Part shown: positions 10,436-22,019 of the stretch, one piece after another
How the letters are laid out: every line of letters starts with the position of its first letter
How positions within the stretch are numbered: the stretch's first letter is position 1
From: Plecoglossus altivelis
Lineage: Eukaryota; Chordata; Actinopteri; Osmeriformes; Plecoglossidae
Length of the DNA stretch: 64,000 nucleotides
Assembly (NCBI GenBank): GCA_036571765.1
Contig: BROE01000013.1
Span: 18,284,267-18,348,266 of the forward strand
Direction of reading: 5' to 3'
Program-made: the position numbers and the translations under genes
Notes under the pieces: generated by a model
What the model saw: the letters and a program-made list of their open reading frames with translations, nothing else
The model's database searches: none
What the model was told of the DNA's origin: nothing

Positions 10436-12640
10436 TGTTACACTGGTGAGGCCCCATATTGTGCAGTAGCAAACCTTTTAATTTTCTGTCCCTGCCCTTC
10501 ACAAACAGCCAGTTTGCCACTAACCTAGCCCCATCTGGACCTGTTGGAAATCTTTGCATAGCCTAAATGTAAAGGTGCACAATGTCTGCCAGAAAAGTAA
10601 TCACTGGATTTGGATTAAATGTGCATTTGTAACATAAGAATGATATATTCTTAGTCATGCTAAACTATTTTAAATGGTAAAAGCTACAGCACACCTTCTG
10701 ATCTGGAAATCAGTGCTGTATTTGCATTTCAGTGAACCCCCATTTATGTTATGGGCATCTTTCCCTTGTACTTTATTGCTCAGCTTTTAGTCTATCATTT
10801 AATGAATGTGTATCAAAGTTTTTCTGAAGTAATTCATTCATTTTGTGCTGACAAATCTTTTTAAAGTGCAAGCCGCCCTTCTTCATTGTTTTGAAATTCA
10901 TTCTACTATTTAAAATTACTGTCACATTCTCTTTTGGCTATTATTCTCAATCTCCTGTTGAGAATATTGGCCTGTAATTAGGCTACTGCCAGAACAGTCT
11001 CAGACAGCTCATCAAATCGCAGTAATTATCAGTAGACCTATATGGATTAGTTATGTTACGTAGATTTGGTAAGCCTACAATTTACGCATTTAAACGGTCG
11101 TTATGGTTTGACAAGTTGACTCCCTTGGTGTGTTAATTGCAGAGATATTTCTCTTACGATCAAAAAATCGATTTACGCTGCTGAAAATAATATCGAATTA
11201 CAATTTACGCTTTGATTTTTGAGACACAACTTCACTTTTCAACGATCGCCCCATCTGGGCTACTTCTGTTCTCTGTGTGCACGCACAAGTAAAGCTTTTT
11301 TAAGTCTAGGCAAAAAGTCTAGGCAAACAGGCAAACACATAACAGTTCAATGTAAGCTATGTTTGCCAAGGTTGAAGCTGCTGTCTGCGACAAAATATTC
11401 AACTTTAGATACACCACTGGCCATCAGTCTACCTAGAGTGTTATTCACTAAAACCCACTCAACCAACATACACACACTTGAAGACAGCATCTTGGAAGTT
11501 TGTGATGAACCCTTGTCAGCTCTGGTGACATATCAGCCACCTAGTGACTATGTATGACAATGTAACCGTAACTAAGTGGTTTTGAGGGACAAGGTGAAGG
11601 GTTAAAACAGCAATAGAATTGCCCAAATTTGACAAAAGGCTATATTCAAATCCTCTTGGTCAATCATACTTTCTGAGCAGATCTAGGAGGGTTCAATTGG
11701 TTCTTTAGTCTCCCTTCGGTCCCTGGTTTATAAATAGGACACAGGTAGATTCAAAGGGATAGACCCTATGGGCGAGGCCACCTCTTGCTGTGTGTGTGTG
11801 TCTGGCATGTGTTTCTTGAGAGATGATTCACTGGGGGAGGTCAATATTCAGAAACTAGTGTGGCTACCAATGACTGAAGTGGACAGGAGGAAAATGGAAT
11901 TGGGGCACAGGGGGAGAATATGTTTGGAGAGTGGAGGTGGGGCAGGGGAGCAGTGGTCTGCAGGTTGCCGTGTAGAGCGCATCATCAGTCCTCAATCATT
12001 TCACGCACTCAAAGAGAGGGAGCAAGGGAGAGTACTTTCTGTATCCTGGTTCTAAAACAAATGGGGTCTTGTACTACTGTCCATCCCTGGCTTTACTACA
12101 AACACAGGTCCCTCATCTGCACAAATACACATTCACACTAGTGAACTAGTGAATCTGTGGTGGTTGTGGTATCACCAGTTTGCTTGATGTAGATGTCCAA
12201 TGGTATTTGTGGTGTGGCAGGTTACGTTCTGCTAGGCACAGGAGAAGTGAGCTTGAATGAAATAAGTTGGAATAAACAGTCCCGATGGCAACCTGGCGTC
12301 TGATGATGAATCACATTTCAATTAATGTCCTGTTGTTGTTCTTACTGTTGTTGGTGATTAACGTTAACCAGTCAACCACTTAACTAATCTCAGGAAGAGA
12401 AGATCAGCCTAAACTTGGTGTGAGATATATGTGGGGTGCTTCAGTTGATTATTTACTGTGGGTTTCTGTTCAAACACCAGATTTTACACACAGTATCATT
12501 GCAACCACTTATGCTCTACCCCAGTGCGGAGGACTGTGACCTATGCACAGATAACAGAGATAACACAGCAATCCAAAATAGAAGGGTCACACAGATAACA
12601 TTGCCAAGAGTCAAATAAAAAAATATTGATTTATCACAAA
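10436..12640. other. syt7 intron, nothing firmly recognised
   Basis: AT-rich intronic DNA. A run of codons at 11219-11557 on the plus strand has no recognisable homology and I treat it as chance. No transposon ends were recognised. Confidence 0.45.
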
Positions 12641-13165
12641 GGGCCCTATTTACACAATCTGAAATGCAAGTGTCAAGCGAGAATTGCAAGTAAATTCGTG
12701 GATGGGATTCAGGCGCTGTTGCTTTTATAACGGCGGGATAAATGACTCTTAAGCCCAATGCAAATCTAAAACGGGTTGGTCTGAAGTAGCTACTTTATTC
12801 ATGAGTGTGGTTTTGGCATAACGTGCAATAAACCAATCAGAGCATCAGCTCACATTCCTTTTCAAAGCAGGAGCGCTTGCTCCATGGCGGTTTGCTATTA
12901 TAAAGGAGGATTTACCAGACAAAGCCATGAGTGTTTCACAGCCAGAGATCAACCTTCTCGTTAGGCCATGAAAGGCAGAAAAGTTACATTGTATAGGGAC
13001 TGTAGAAATGCTGCATCTGTTTAGATGAAGACGTTCATGTGTGTTGTGCACAAGCTCCTTTATGGCCAATTCTGCACCCTTAAAATACAGTTTAAATAAC
13101 CCGCCACTGACTTTAGAATGCATTTTTCCAGGTCTGTGATGGAATTGTCAACGGGTGCAAAATAG
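12641..13165 (+). repeat. Dispersed non-autonomous repeat beginning GGGCCCTATTTACAC
   Basis: The block starts GGGCCCTATTTACACAATC and continues through GCAAGTGTCAAGCG, a TAAATGACTCTT segment and a CAATAAACCAATCAGAGC segment. Related pieces occur at 18256-18375 (start only) and 27695-28330 (body only). I recognise it as a common fish repeat, probably a non-autonomous DNA transposon, but no full pair of inverted ends is visible, so the class is an inference. Confidence 0.6.
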
Positions 13166-13416
13166 GAATTTGTCTTTTGATCTAGGTGAGTTTAAAGATT
13201 GTGAGAAGTCAATGTTATTGTACATATATCAAGGACATGTTTGGGTTGTTCAGACAGAGGAGGAGATAAGAACATACTGAGAAATCAGACAGCGGACCCC
13301 AGAGAACCAGAGCAGATCAGACAGGTATGCACTCAGTACAGAATATCTTATACATCTTAAGTAAACCCACAGTGTTAAGTTTTTACACGCATCTCAAAAA
13401 TAACATCCATACTCAC

Positions 13417-13761
13417 AGGAAAGACTTGACGTCCAGTCCTCTGTTCCGTATCTGGCCCATCATATGATCCCAGCTACCAGGGTTCGACCGGGAACGCCCT
13501 GCCCCTCTGTAACGGGAGACTCCCACCGGACTGCCCCGGACCCCCCGTGGGCCACCCCGGTGCCCCCCACCTCCCCCTGGCCCCGTGTGGAGTTGACCCA
13601 GGCTCTGGGAGGTAGCAGGGGGGTCATTGGGTCCTGAGAGAGGCTGGTGAGTGAGGGGCTGCTGGAGGCTCTGCTGACGAACCAGGGGGCGGGGCCTGGC
13701 AGCAGCCGAGCAGGGAATGTGTTCCAAAGTGGAGGCAGAGGACAGGGAGGGGTCCCCAAAA
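13417..13761 (-). CDS. syt7: Synaptotagmin-7, long alternative linker exon
   Basis: A 345-bp exon (115 codons' worth), phase 2 at both ends. The acceptor has a good pyrimidine tract (CTCTCTCCTTTTGTGGCCAG) and the donor is TTCCT/GTGAGTATGG. Encoded features in order: FGDPSLSSASTLEHIP, a basic RPRPLVRQQSLQQPL segment (RQQS is a basophilic-kinase type site), SQSLGQL, a glycine-rich stretch, YRGAGRSRSNPGSWDHMM, and GQIRNRGLDVKSFL, which runs straight into EGKMVV of the exon at 4208-4330. This order matches the long rodent Syt7 linker as I recall it. The segment is low-complexity, basic and probably disordered, placed between the membrane and C2A. Joined to the exon at 36515-36649 it forms an Asn codon (AA + T). 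Confidence 0.92.
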
Positions 13762-16755
13762 CTGGCCACAAAAGGAGAGAGAGCAAGGGACAGAAGGAAT
13801 AGGGGACAGTACAGACAAATAATATGGCAGAAGAGATATTATTGATGGAGTGAGAGATTAGGAACATGAAGAAAAGGGAATAATAGAGGAGGATGTTAGA
13901 TTGATTGAGATTTACAGAAGTGATTGGATGGAATTAATGGAGAAATGGAGGATGAAGGTAGAGAGAGACCATCATAAAGATCATTTGTGGTCAGAGAACA
14001 TAGGGAGATGAGACGGAGAAGAGGATATTAAGAGATATGAAGGATAAGAGCAACATTGAAGTGATGCAATATCACAAAACATAACAAAGCATGAAGGAGA
14101 GGACAGATGAGACATGATTAAAAGAGTAAAGTGCTGATTGGAGAGGACATGAGACAGAGCAAGAGGATAGTCTGATACAGTCAAAGTTTAACAACAGGCA
14201 AGTAGTTGTTTTGGAATTGATATTGGACAGTTTACTGTGCTGTGTGTCCCCGAGAGTGTGGACGGACTGGTATCTTGTTTCTTATTGAATTTACCATTTA
14301 TTTCTGATACTGAAATAAATAAAAATGTGGGGTTAGGGTTAGCTAACCCCATGTTTGTGTAGCCCTTTTTACAAGCAATATCACACATACTAACTCTGAT
14401 GGTTTAGGCAGTCAACTGGCCTCCCCATAGATACTAAAACATATATGTTTCCCTCCGATTGTCCAATTATTCTTAGATCCTTTTGCCATTTAGCATGACC
14501 TACTTCTCCTTAACTTGCTTGTTCCTCTTTCCATCTATCTTTCCTCCAATCAAGACTTGCTCTGCCTTCTCCCTACCTCCTTGCTCTCCTCTCTCCCCCC
14601 AAACACCCACATACAGCATCAGCTCAGTCCCTATTGTGCTAGGTTTGCCCAAAATGCATTACCATAATCAAAACATTTTACAGGAAGTTTCACAATCATC
14701 TCACTGATACTCTTTACGGTCTCAGCCTTGGAACCTCTTTGGTGCAATTAATAAGTGGAGGCGACAGAACACAGAGTATGAAAAAGGATTATTATAGAAG
14801 ACATTATAGCAGAGACATGAGTTCAAAGGGATGAAACAAATGGAAGAGAAAAAAATGCATTCAAAAGACAGTTGATGAACAATTCCGTACACAAACAAGG
14901 TTTGGATTACAGTGAGCGCTGTGTGAGAATCTACTGTATATGTACAGCTGACTAATATTTATGCCATAACTGACCCAATGGATGTGTGGCTCAGGGTCAC
15001 ATAGCTAACCGTGTAACAGTTTCAAAGTTACTTATGGTTGTATTCTACTACCCACCATTAGGGAGACACTGTTGTTCCTTTATGCTAAGGTTAAAGACAG
15101 GTAAGAAGTAGAAGAAGAGAGAACTGTTTGGTAAGAGGAATGCATGGCCTCCCTCTGGTAACCTTACCCATACTGATGTCCTGATTGGGAAACGTACCGT
15201 TTTATGCTCAATCAAAAAAGGACACATTTATCAGCTTTGCTTTGGGTCACCGAAATGGGATATTACTTGAAGAAGATAAGACATGGTTTCTGCTTTTGTC
15301 TGGAATTGCTGTGCGGAGTATTGAATTTGGTCTGGTACATCTACATTGTCTAGAAGAGTTCTTCTTTCAACTGTGGACTGTGGCATATAGCCTAAGTATT
15401 CCCGCATTCATTACGTCTGACATTACATGCTCATGTCATCATGACTATGCATTTTGTATTGTTAATTGTTGGTTGAGTCATTTGTACTATTGGATTATGG
15501 TATGATAATTTGTTTTGGGTTTATTATTGTGTATTTCACTGTTGTTATTTTTTCATAATATATCTCTACGAAGAAAATCATTTTTTTTGTTCTATTGTTG
15601 TTGTTTTTTACATCAAACAATAGAAAGATGTGAAAAGATGGTATGTAGACCCCTCCCCAAAAGAGGGATTCATATTCATTTCAGATTCATAGTAAACTTT
15701 TACCATAGAAGTACGAGTTTGTTATAACAGTATGATCATTATGCAAATAAACATCCTTGGTCTTTTCTGTGTCATATATTTTTCTTGTGAGCTCTACAAT
15801 TACTACATTGAACAAACATTTTATGGTAGCACACTGTGATTCCTGTGATGGAGTTTTGATATCTTCCTTAAACGTACAAATTCACACCCTCACACACACA
15901 AAGTGAGTATTTCAGTGACTTATTTGACATCTTTCTATAACAGTGTTTCTCAACTTGAGTCATGACCCAAAAGTTGGTCACTGACGTGTCCTTCGGCTCC
16001 GTCCAAAAATGGCTTCCAATGGTGCACTTTTATTTTGAAAGGTAAAATGAAAATATCACACATTCACCTAGACACTGAGGAGGTTATAGCAATCTCAAGT
16101 TATAGAGTTATATAGCACCTACCTGAAAACAACCCCCCACCCCAGTTGTGACATACAATAATTACCAAAGAAAAAAATGGTTTGTGAGGTTGGACAATTG
16201 ACAAACTGTCAAATGCTGCTCTTTAACACATTATCACATCATGGCTGGATACATGCTAACGCATCACTGTGTGTAGTTGTGTGGGACACCGCTCTGTTCC
16301 CCTGCATTTCAAAACAACCAAAGCTATCAGAAAGGCTATCTGCAGCTGGAGTTTGTCTGCTATCTTCCAGGAGGGATTTAGTTTAGGATTTCCTCATTTC
16401 TGATACTCTGAAAATGAATAACTCTTGCAAAACTGTATAGCAGCAAAAAAATTTAATCAGAGATGTGAGGAAAAGGAGACAATACAGGTAGCTGGAAACA
16501 GATACAGATAGGACAGCGTTAGACATGAGCAAGACGGAGTGAGAGAAAAAGAAGAGGTGACCAAGACAGATTGGTCGAAAGAGAGACATAATACAAGACA
16601 GAAGAACAGATAAATAGTTAGAAGAGTGTGTGATAGAGAGGGAAAGGGCATGAGAGAAAAGGAGGGCTTATGTGTGAGAGTGATTGAGAGGATGAAGAGG
16701 AGTGAGACAGAGAAGAGTGTGAGGGAGAGTAAGAGAGACAGAGTGATTGAAAGAG
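13762..16755. other. syt7 intron upstream of the long linker exon
   Basis: Purine-rich DNA (13780-14170, 14745-14890) alternates with pyrimidine-rich DNA (14480-14630). A short palindrome lies at 14328-14352 around a GGTTAGGGTTAG core. At 15942-16000 CAGTGTTTCTCAACTTGAGTC resembles one end of a hAT-like non-autonomous element, but a matching second end is not clear. No coding sequence is supported. Confidence 0.4.
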
Positions 16756-16757
16756 TG

Positions 16758-16760
<3 letters not shown>

Positions 16761-16816
<56 letters not shown>
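16761..16816. repeat. (GA)n microsatellite
   Basis: About 27 GA units, uninterrupted, within a longer purine-rich stretch (16500-17000). It explains the long Arg-Glu and Ser-Leu frames around it, which are not genes. Confidence 0.97.
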
Positions 16817-16821
<5 letters not shown>

Positions 16822-17119
16822 GGTGAGGAAGAGAAGATGAGAGGAAAGAAACTGAGAGGTCTCAAACTGGAAACAGACACATTCATTCCTTAAAATACAA
16901 AGCAATTACAAATTAGAAATGGGAATAGAGGTGGATATGAAGGAGAGGTGTGAGGGAAGGGTGAAGGGATTGACAGAAGGGATGAGATATTTGTCAGTGT
17001 CCAGAATGGATTCCATAAAGCTTCCAGGTGGGCCTAATAAACCATCCAGTGAGGTTGTTGAGAGCTGGGACAAATGATAATACTATATATGGACAACTAC
17101 AGTGAGCACTGGACAACTA

Positions 17120-17272
17120 TATGGACAGTTGTCCATTTGCTAAAATCATATAGACATTGTTCAACTTGCTTTTATGTTTATTGACCAATGATGGAATCTT
17201 TGTCGCCCTTCGAGGCAACTGTTGTTGTGATTTTGGGAGTTACAAAAATAAATTGAATTGAATGAAAATTGA
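17120..17272 (+). mobile_element. 3' end fragment of an L2-type LINE
   Basis: This matches the 3' terminal block of the L2 at 46136-46300 (there in reverse): CCATTTGCTAAAATCATAT, GACCAATGATGGAATC, GTCGCCCTTCGAGGCAAC and the tail AAATTGAATTGAAT. Only the last 150 bp or so are present, a typical severe 5' truncation. Confidence 0.8.
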
Positions 17273-17360
17273 ATATGTATGAGTGTGTGCGCCTGAGTAC
17301 ATGTGTATATGGCGTGTAATTAGAGTCAACGTAGCTTCCCACTGTGTATTCACTGCGTAC

Positions 17361-17361
17361 C

Positions 17362-17395
<34 letters not shown>
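17361..17395. repeat. (TAA)n microsatellite
   Basis: About eleven TAA units followed by ATGATTA, next to a LINE fragment. Confidence 0.95.
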
Positions 17396-17397
<2 letters not shown>

Positions 17398-17449
17398 TTA
17401 TATATACTTGTATTTGATAGAGCAGGACACGCAAGGACACCTAATAATC

Positions 17450-18255
17450 AAACAACATCACACTATAAAACAACATTAAACACATACACCTATTTAAAAC
17501 ACATAACACATTTTAGCATAACACACGTTGTAGTGAATATGCAGATCTGAAGAGGTATCTCTTGAGTTGTGATTTAAAAATGTCCAAAGAGTCCAGCTGA
17601 CGCAGGTGAAATGCTCATTTGTTCCAGAGTTTGGGGGCAGAGTGACTGAATGCTCTGACCATTTTAACTAGGGGGACTGAGAGGAGATCAGCAGATAAAG
17701 AACTGAGAGAGCGGGAGGGGATGAATGGATGGATCATGTCACTCTGTATGTGTGAGGGGGCCGGACTGTGGAATGCCTTGAATGTCAGAAGGAGGACTTC
17801 TATTGGATTCTGTGGGTTATGGGGAGCCAGTGGAGTTGGATCAGAACTAGTGTGATGTGGTTAATGGATTTTGAACGGGTGATGATCCTAGGAGCAGAGT
17901 TAAGGACATTTTGATGTTGTTAAATGAGTTTTAGACAGAGCCTGGAGAGGGGGGCATTACAGTAGTTGTAGACATGTGATAAACACATGAAGGAAGACCT
18001 GGGTGGAGTGTTGGCTGAGAGATGGGTGGAGTAAGGGGATCTTGCTTATGTAGAAAACAGCTGTGTGGCTAGTGTTATTTATGTGAGCTGTAAATGAACG
18101 AGTAGTGTCCAGCATGAAACCTAAACTTTAACCTTGTGAGGAAATGGGAACCAGACTGCTGACAATAAAAATACAGAGGAGTGGGGATTTGGATGGAGTG
18201 GATTTGGAGCAGATGAGGACTATTTCACTTTTAACTAATACGTGTGAATTTGAAA
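17450..18255 (-). pseudogene. C-terminal part of an L2-type LINE ORF, degraded
   Basis: Read on the minus strand: LTFKAFHSPAPSHIQSDM, then SRSLSSLSADLLSVPLVKM, then RAFSHSAPKLWNK, a stop, and RQLDSLDIFKSQLKRYLF. The SAPKLWN...SLDIFKSQLK..LF ending is the usual C-terminus of L2/CR1-type reverse transcriptases. The region toward 18255 is homologous but full of stops. The RT motifs themselves are not present. Confidence 0.7.
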
Positions 18256-18375
18256 CTGTAAGACGCTATTTACACGATCTGAAACGCAAGTGTCAAGCAC
18301 GAAACTTAATGGGTGGGACTCAGGCGCTGTTGCTATTATACCGGCAGGATAAATGACTCTATAATATAAAATGGT
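18256..18375 (+). repeat. Fragment of the GGGCCCTATTTACAC dispersed repeat
   Basis: CTATTTACACGATCTGAAAC, GCAAGTGTCAAGC, GGCGCTGTTGCTATTATACC and GGATAAATGACTCT line up with 12646-12750. Only the first 110 bp of the repeat are here. Confidence 0.7.
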
Positions 18376-19639
18376 TTGAAGCATAGATTTATATGCAGTA
18401 GACAAAGCCAACCTGCTCTTCAGGGATGGCGTCCCCATTAATTTCTATGAAAAGTGTTCGGTGGCGCAGTGAGCTTGTCCGATCTTGTGCGGAGCAGAGG
18501 CTTGCCTTGTTCCTAGGTCCAAAGCTTGTGCATACTTGCAACTAGCTGTACACATCATAATTTGCGACATCTGGTTGCAAGCCTGTGAGCTAAGGCATTG
18601 CAGTCGAGGCGGACAACTTGCAGGATGGGGTAAATATCCAATTAATAATCAAATTAATGATGTCATGACTTCACGAGGATCAATGCAATCACTGTATAGT
18701 ATCTGTATAGTATTCCTTTCTCTTGGTTTTTAGCAATATAAGCCCATTCTAGATGTAACATATATTCCATCATATACCTCACTCACCACATATACGTTGT
18801 TCTTTTTGATTTGTGTTTTTAATATGACTTCTTGACTTGGTAGAATATTGTATTGGATTAAACTTGTAAATTTGTAACATAAACTTGGATATCTGGCTTC
18901 TTGTTGTTCTTGCTTGACAAAGAAAGCCAAGCTAAATGAGCTATATACTGTATATACACACACTTGCTTTACTATTACTATCTTAAATTAATTCCATCAT
19001 TGTGGTGCTCACTGCCATAACATTGAATAACTATATTTTGGTTATCAGACATGATTTATTCATCTTCATCTCCAGAAGCATATGTCAATAATCAATAATG
19101 ACTACGATATCACTAATTATTTTCGGCTGCAATTAAGTTTGTCATGCCATGAACATAATGAGATTCATTGCAAGATCGTTATATATGCATTTAAATAACT
19201 GAAAATATAGCTGCAAGCACCAATTGCAGGTTCCTCCAAAATATTGCAAACCATTACAAAATTAACTTGACGCAGACATGTGGTTCGGAGTGCACGCTGC
19301 AACTTCTGTGAATACGTCAAAGATTTGCTGAGATAAGATCCAAGTTCCTGTCAGGTGACTCTGCAGCTGAATTTCTTTGGCGTAACGGGTAAACAGTTTT
19401 GAAATTCAAATATCCATATGATCATTTTTGTGAGGCTTGGTCTGAAGATACTGTGCCAAATTTGGAAGATTGGATGTACATTTCTGTGCCACCAACTGTC
19501 TAGGGAGGAACCCTCACTCACAAAATGGATTTGGTCCTGCTTTCTTAAAAGTCCAGTCAGTAGTTTAATGATGCCAAAGAAAAAGATACAATGCCCAAGC
19601 TGTGTTTGGTCATTTTAACTTGATCATTCTGAAGAACCT
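18376..19639. other. syt7 intron with a dispersed repeat fragment at about 19205-19420
   Basis: The 19205-19420 block (ATAGCTGCAAGCACCAATTG, CAAACCATTACAAAATTAAC, ACATGTGGTTCGGAGTGCA) is related to 23025-23120 and 23690-23780. Nothing else was recognised. Confidence 0.5.
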
Positions 19640-21996
19640 CTCCTTGAACCGCCACCTTAATGTGGTGGAGGGGGTTTGAGTGCTTGGATGATCCTAGGAG
19701 CTATGTTGTCGGGAGCAATTTGCTGCAAACTGTTCCTAGGTCACTAGCTAGACTAAGCGCGGTTCACCAAACCCCAATGATGTGAAAACAAAGGAGATTC
19801 GCTACGTCGCCCGGAGTGGTGTTACTGAGTAGAGTCTTCTATAAAACATTGGGACATAACATCTTGCATCTCAGCAGTTTCTGTTAGCCCAAAAAGGTGA
19901 CGTGGGATCACCTTCCTGCAGGCCCACCACCCACAGGAAGGACCGTAGGGGGCCGGTGCAGTGTGTTTTGGTCGCCGGTCAGCGGCAGGTACCTGAACGA
20001 CCGAGGCCATGCACACGGTCAACGAGAGGGTCGTGTCCCTGCGCCTTCAAGCCGGGGACAGGTCTCTCACTGTTGTCTCGGCCTATGGGCCGAATAGCAG
20101 TGCAGAGTACCTGGCCTTCTTGGGGTCCTTGGGAGGGGTACTGGACAGTGCACCGACCGGGGACTCCATTGTTCTGCTGGGGGACTTTAACGCCCATGTG
20201 GGCAATGACAGTGACACCTGGAGAGGGATGATTGGGAAGAACGGCCCCCCCGATCTGAACCCGAGCGGTGTTTTGCTGTTGGACTTCTGTGCTAGTTACA
20301 GTTTGTCCATAATGAACACCATGTTCGAGCACAACGGCATCCATCAGTGCACGTGGCACCAGGACACCCTAGGCCGATGGTTGATGATCGACTTTGTTGT
20401 CGTGTCCTCTGACCTGCGGCTGTGTGTCTAGGATACACGGTTGAAGAGAGGGGTGGAGCTGTCAACCAATCACCACCTGGTCATGAGCTGGATCCGCTGG
20501 TGGGGGAGGAAGCCGGACAGACCTGGCAGGCCTAAGCGTATTGTGAGGGTCTGTTGGCAGCTGACCTCATATGGGGACGTTGTTGCGCGGTGGAAGGAAT
20601 ACTTTGAGGATCTCCTCAATCCTGCCGTCACATCTTCTGAGGAGGAAGTAAAGGCTAGGGACCCGGAGGCGGACTCATCGACCACCCAGGTGGATGTCAC
20701 AGAGGTGGTCGGTGGGCTCCTCGGTGGCAAAGCCCCGGGGGTAGATGAGATCCGTCCCGAGTATCTTAAATCTCTGGATGTCGGGACGATGCCGCTGGAT
20801 TGGCAGACCGGGGTTGTGGTACCCCTTTATAAGAAGGGGGACCGGAGAGTGTGTTCCAACTGCAGGGGTATGACACTCCTAAGCCTCTCTGGTAATGTCT
20901 ACGCCAGAATACTTGAGAGCAGAATCCGACCGATAGTCGAACATCGGATTTAGGAGAAGCAGTTTGGTTTTCATCCTGGTCGCGGAACACTGGACCAGCT
21001 CTACACACTTCATCGAGTGCTTGAGGGTTCATGGCGGTTTGCCCAACCAGTTCACAGGAGTACGGGGTCTGTGGCCCTTTGCTCAGGGCCATCCGGTCCC
21101 TGTATGACCGGAGCAGGAGCTGTGTTCGCATTGCCGGTAGTAAGTCGGTCTTGTTCCCGGTGCATGTTGGACTCCACCAGGGCTGCCCTTTGTCACCAGT
21201 TCTGTTATTTGTTTTTATGGACATAATTTCTAGGCAGAACCAGGGGCCGGAGGGTGTCTGGTTCGTGTGGCACAGGATCTCATCTCTGATATTTGCAGAT
21301 GATGTTGTCCTGATGGCTCCATCGGACCGGGACCTACAGTATGCACTAGAACAGTTTGCAGTCGAGTGTGAAGCAGCCGGGATGGGAATCAGCACCTCTA
21401 AATCTGAGGCCATGGTTGTCGACCAGAAAAAGGTGGCTTGCTCCCTTTGGGTGGGTGGGGAGTCCATGCTTCAAGTGGAGGAGTTCAAGTATCTCGGGGT
21501 CTTGTTCACGAGTGATGCAGTCTCTGTACTGTATCTACGTTCCTATTCTCACCTATGGTCATGAACTTTGGGTAATGACCGAAAGGACGAGATTGTGGAT
21601 ACAAGTGGTTGAAATTAGTTTCCTTCGCAGGATGGCTGGGCGCTCCCTTAGAGATAAGGTGAGGAGCTCGGTCACACGGGAGGAGCTCGAAGTAGAGCTC
21701 CACGCTCCAGAGCTTCACGTCGAGAGGAGCCAGCTGAGGTGGCTCGGGGATCTGTTTCAGATGCCTCCTGGACACCTCCCTTGGGAGGTGTTCCGGGCAT
21801 GTCCTACCGGGAGGCAGCCCCAGGGAAGACCCAGGACACGCTGGAGGGACTATGTCTCTCGGCTGGCCTGGGAACGCCTTAGGATCCCCCCGGAGAAGCT
21901 GGAGGAGGTGTGTGCGGAGAAGGAAGTCTGGCCTCCCTGCTCAGACTGCTACCCCGCGACCTGGCCCCGGATAAGCGGAAGAAAATGGATGGATGG
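19640..21996 (+). mobile_element. Rex3 (RTE clade) non-LTR retrotransposon, internally deleted
   Basis: The 5' end is a fish Rex3-type leader (CCGCCACCTTAATGTGGTGG) shared with the copy at 63205. The 3' end is GGATAAGCGGAAGAAAATGG followed by GGAT units. TGGCAGACCGGGGTTGTGGT at 20801 and GGGCTGCCCTTTGTCACC near 21181 match, from memory, the sites of the standard Rex3 PCR primers. The length is short of a full Rex3 because part of the ORF is deleted. Rex3 is an RTE element encoding an apurinic-type endonuclease and RT. Confidence 0.9.
19897..21996 (+). pseudogene. Rex3 endonuclease-reverse transcriptase ORF, broken
   Basis: The endonuclease part (20009-20431) has RVVSLRLQAGDRSLTVVSAY, SIVLLGDFNAHVGND and MIDFVVVSSDL. 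A deletion near 20560 joins VRVCWQL to VVARWKEYFEDLL; the Rex3 copy at 39253-39708 retains sequence that is missing here. A second small deletion lies before PLDWQTGVVVPLYKKGDRR. A stop at 20951 follows PIVEHRI. RT motif B is HQGCPLSPVLLFVFMD and motif C FADDVVLMAP (21295). The C-terminus (21500-21996) has YVPILTYGHELWVMTERTR and GRPRTRWRDYVSRLAWERL. Several frame changes make it dead. Confidence 0.88.
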
Positions 21997-22019
21997 CATT
22001 CTGAAGAAGTCCGAGACGT

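Noticed and set aside
11219..11557. 112-codon plus-strand open frame
   Set aside because: No recognised domain, no splice context and low-complexity composition; probably chance.
13460..13867. Two other long minus-strand frames over the syt7 exon
   Set aside because: They are shadow frames of the GC-rich syt7 exon. The frame with correct splice phases and Syt7 homology is the one reported.
14328..14352. Telomeric repeat GGTTAGGGTTAG (also near 4526 and 5639)
   Set aside because: Only two units each; expected by chance or from decayed repeats, not an interstitial telomere.
15942..16150. hAT-like MITE starting CAGTGTTTCTCAACTTGAG
   Set aside because: Only one convincing end. The proposed second end near 16130-16160 matches too poorly to report as an element.
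16618..16905. Long Ser-Leu and Arg-Glu open frames
   Set aside because: They are translations of the (GA)n microsatellite, not proteins.
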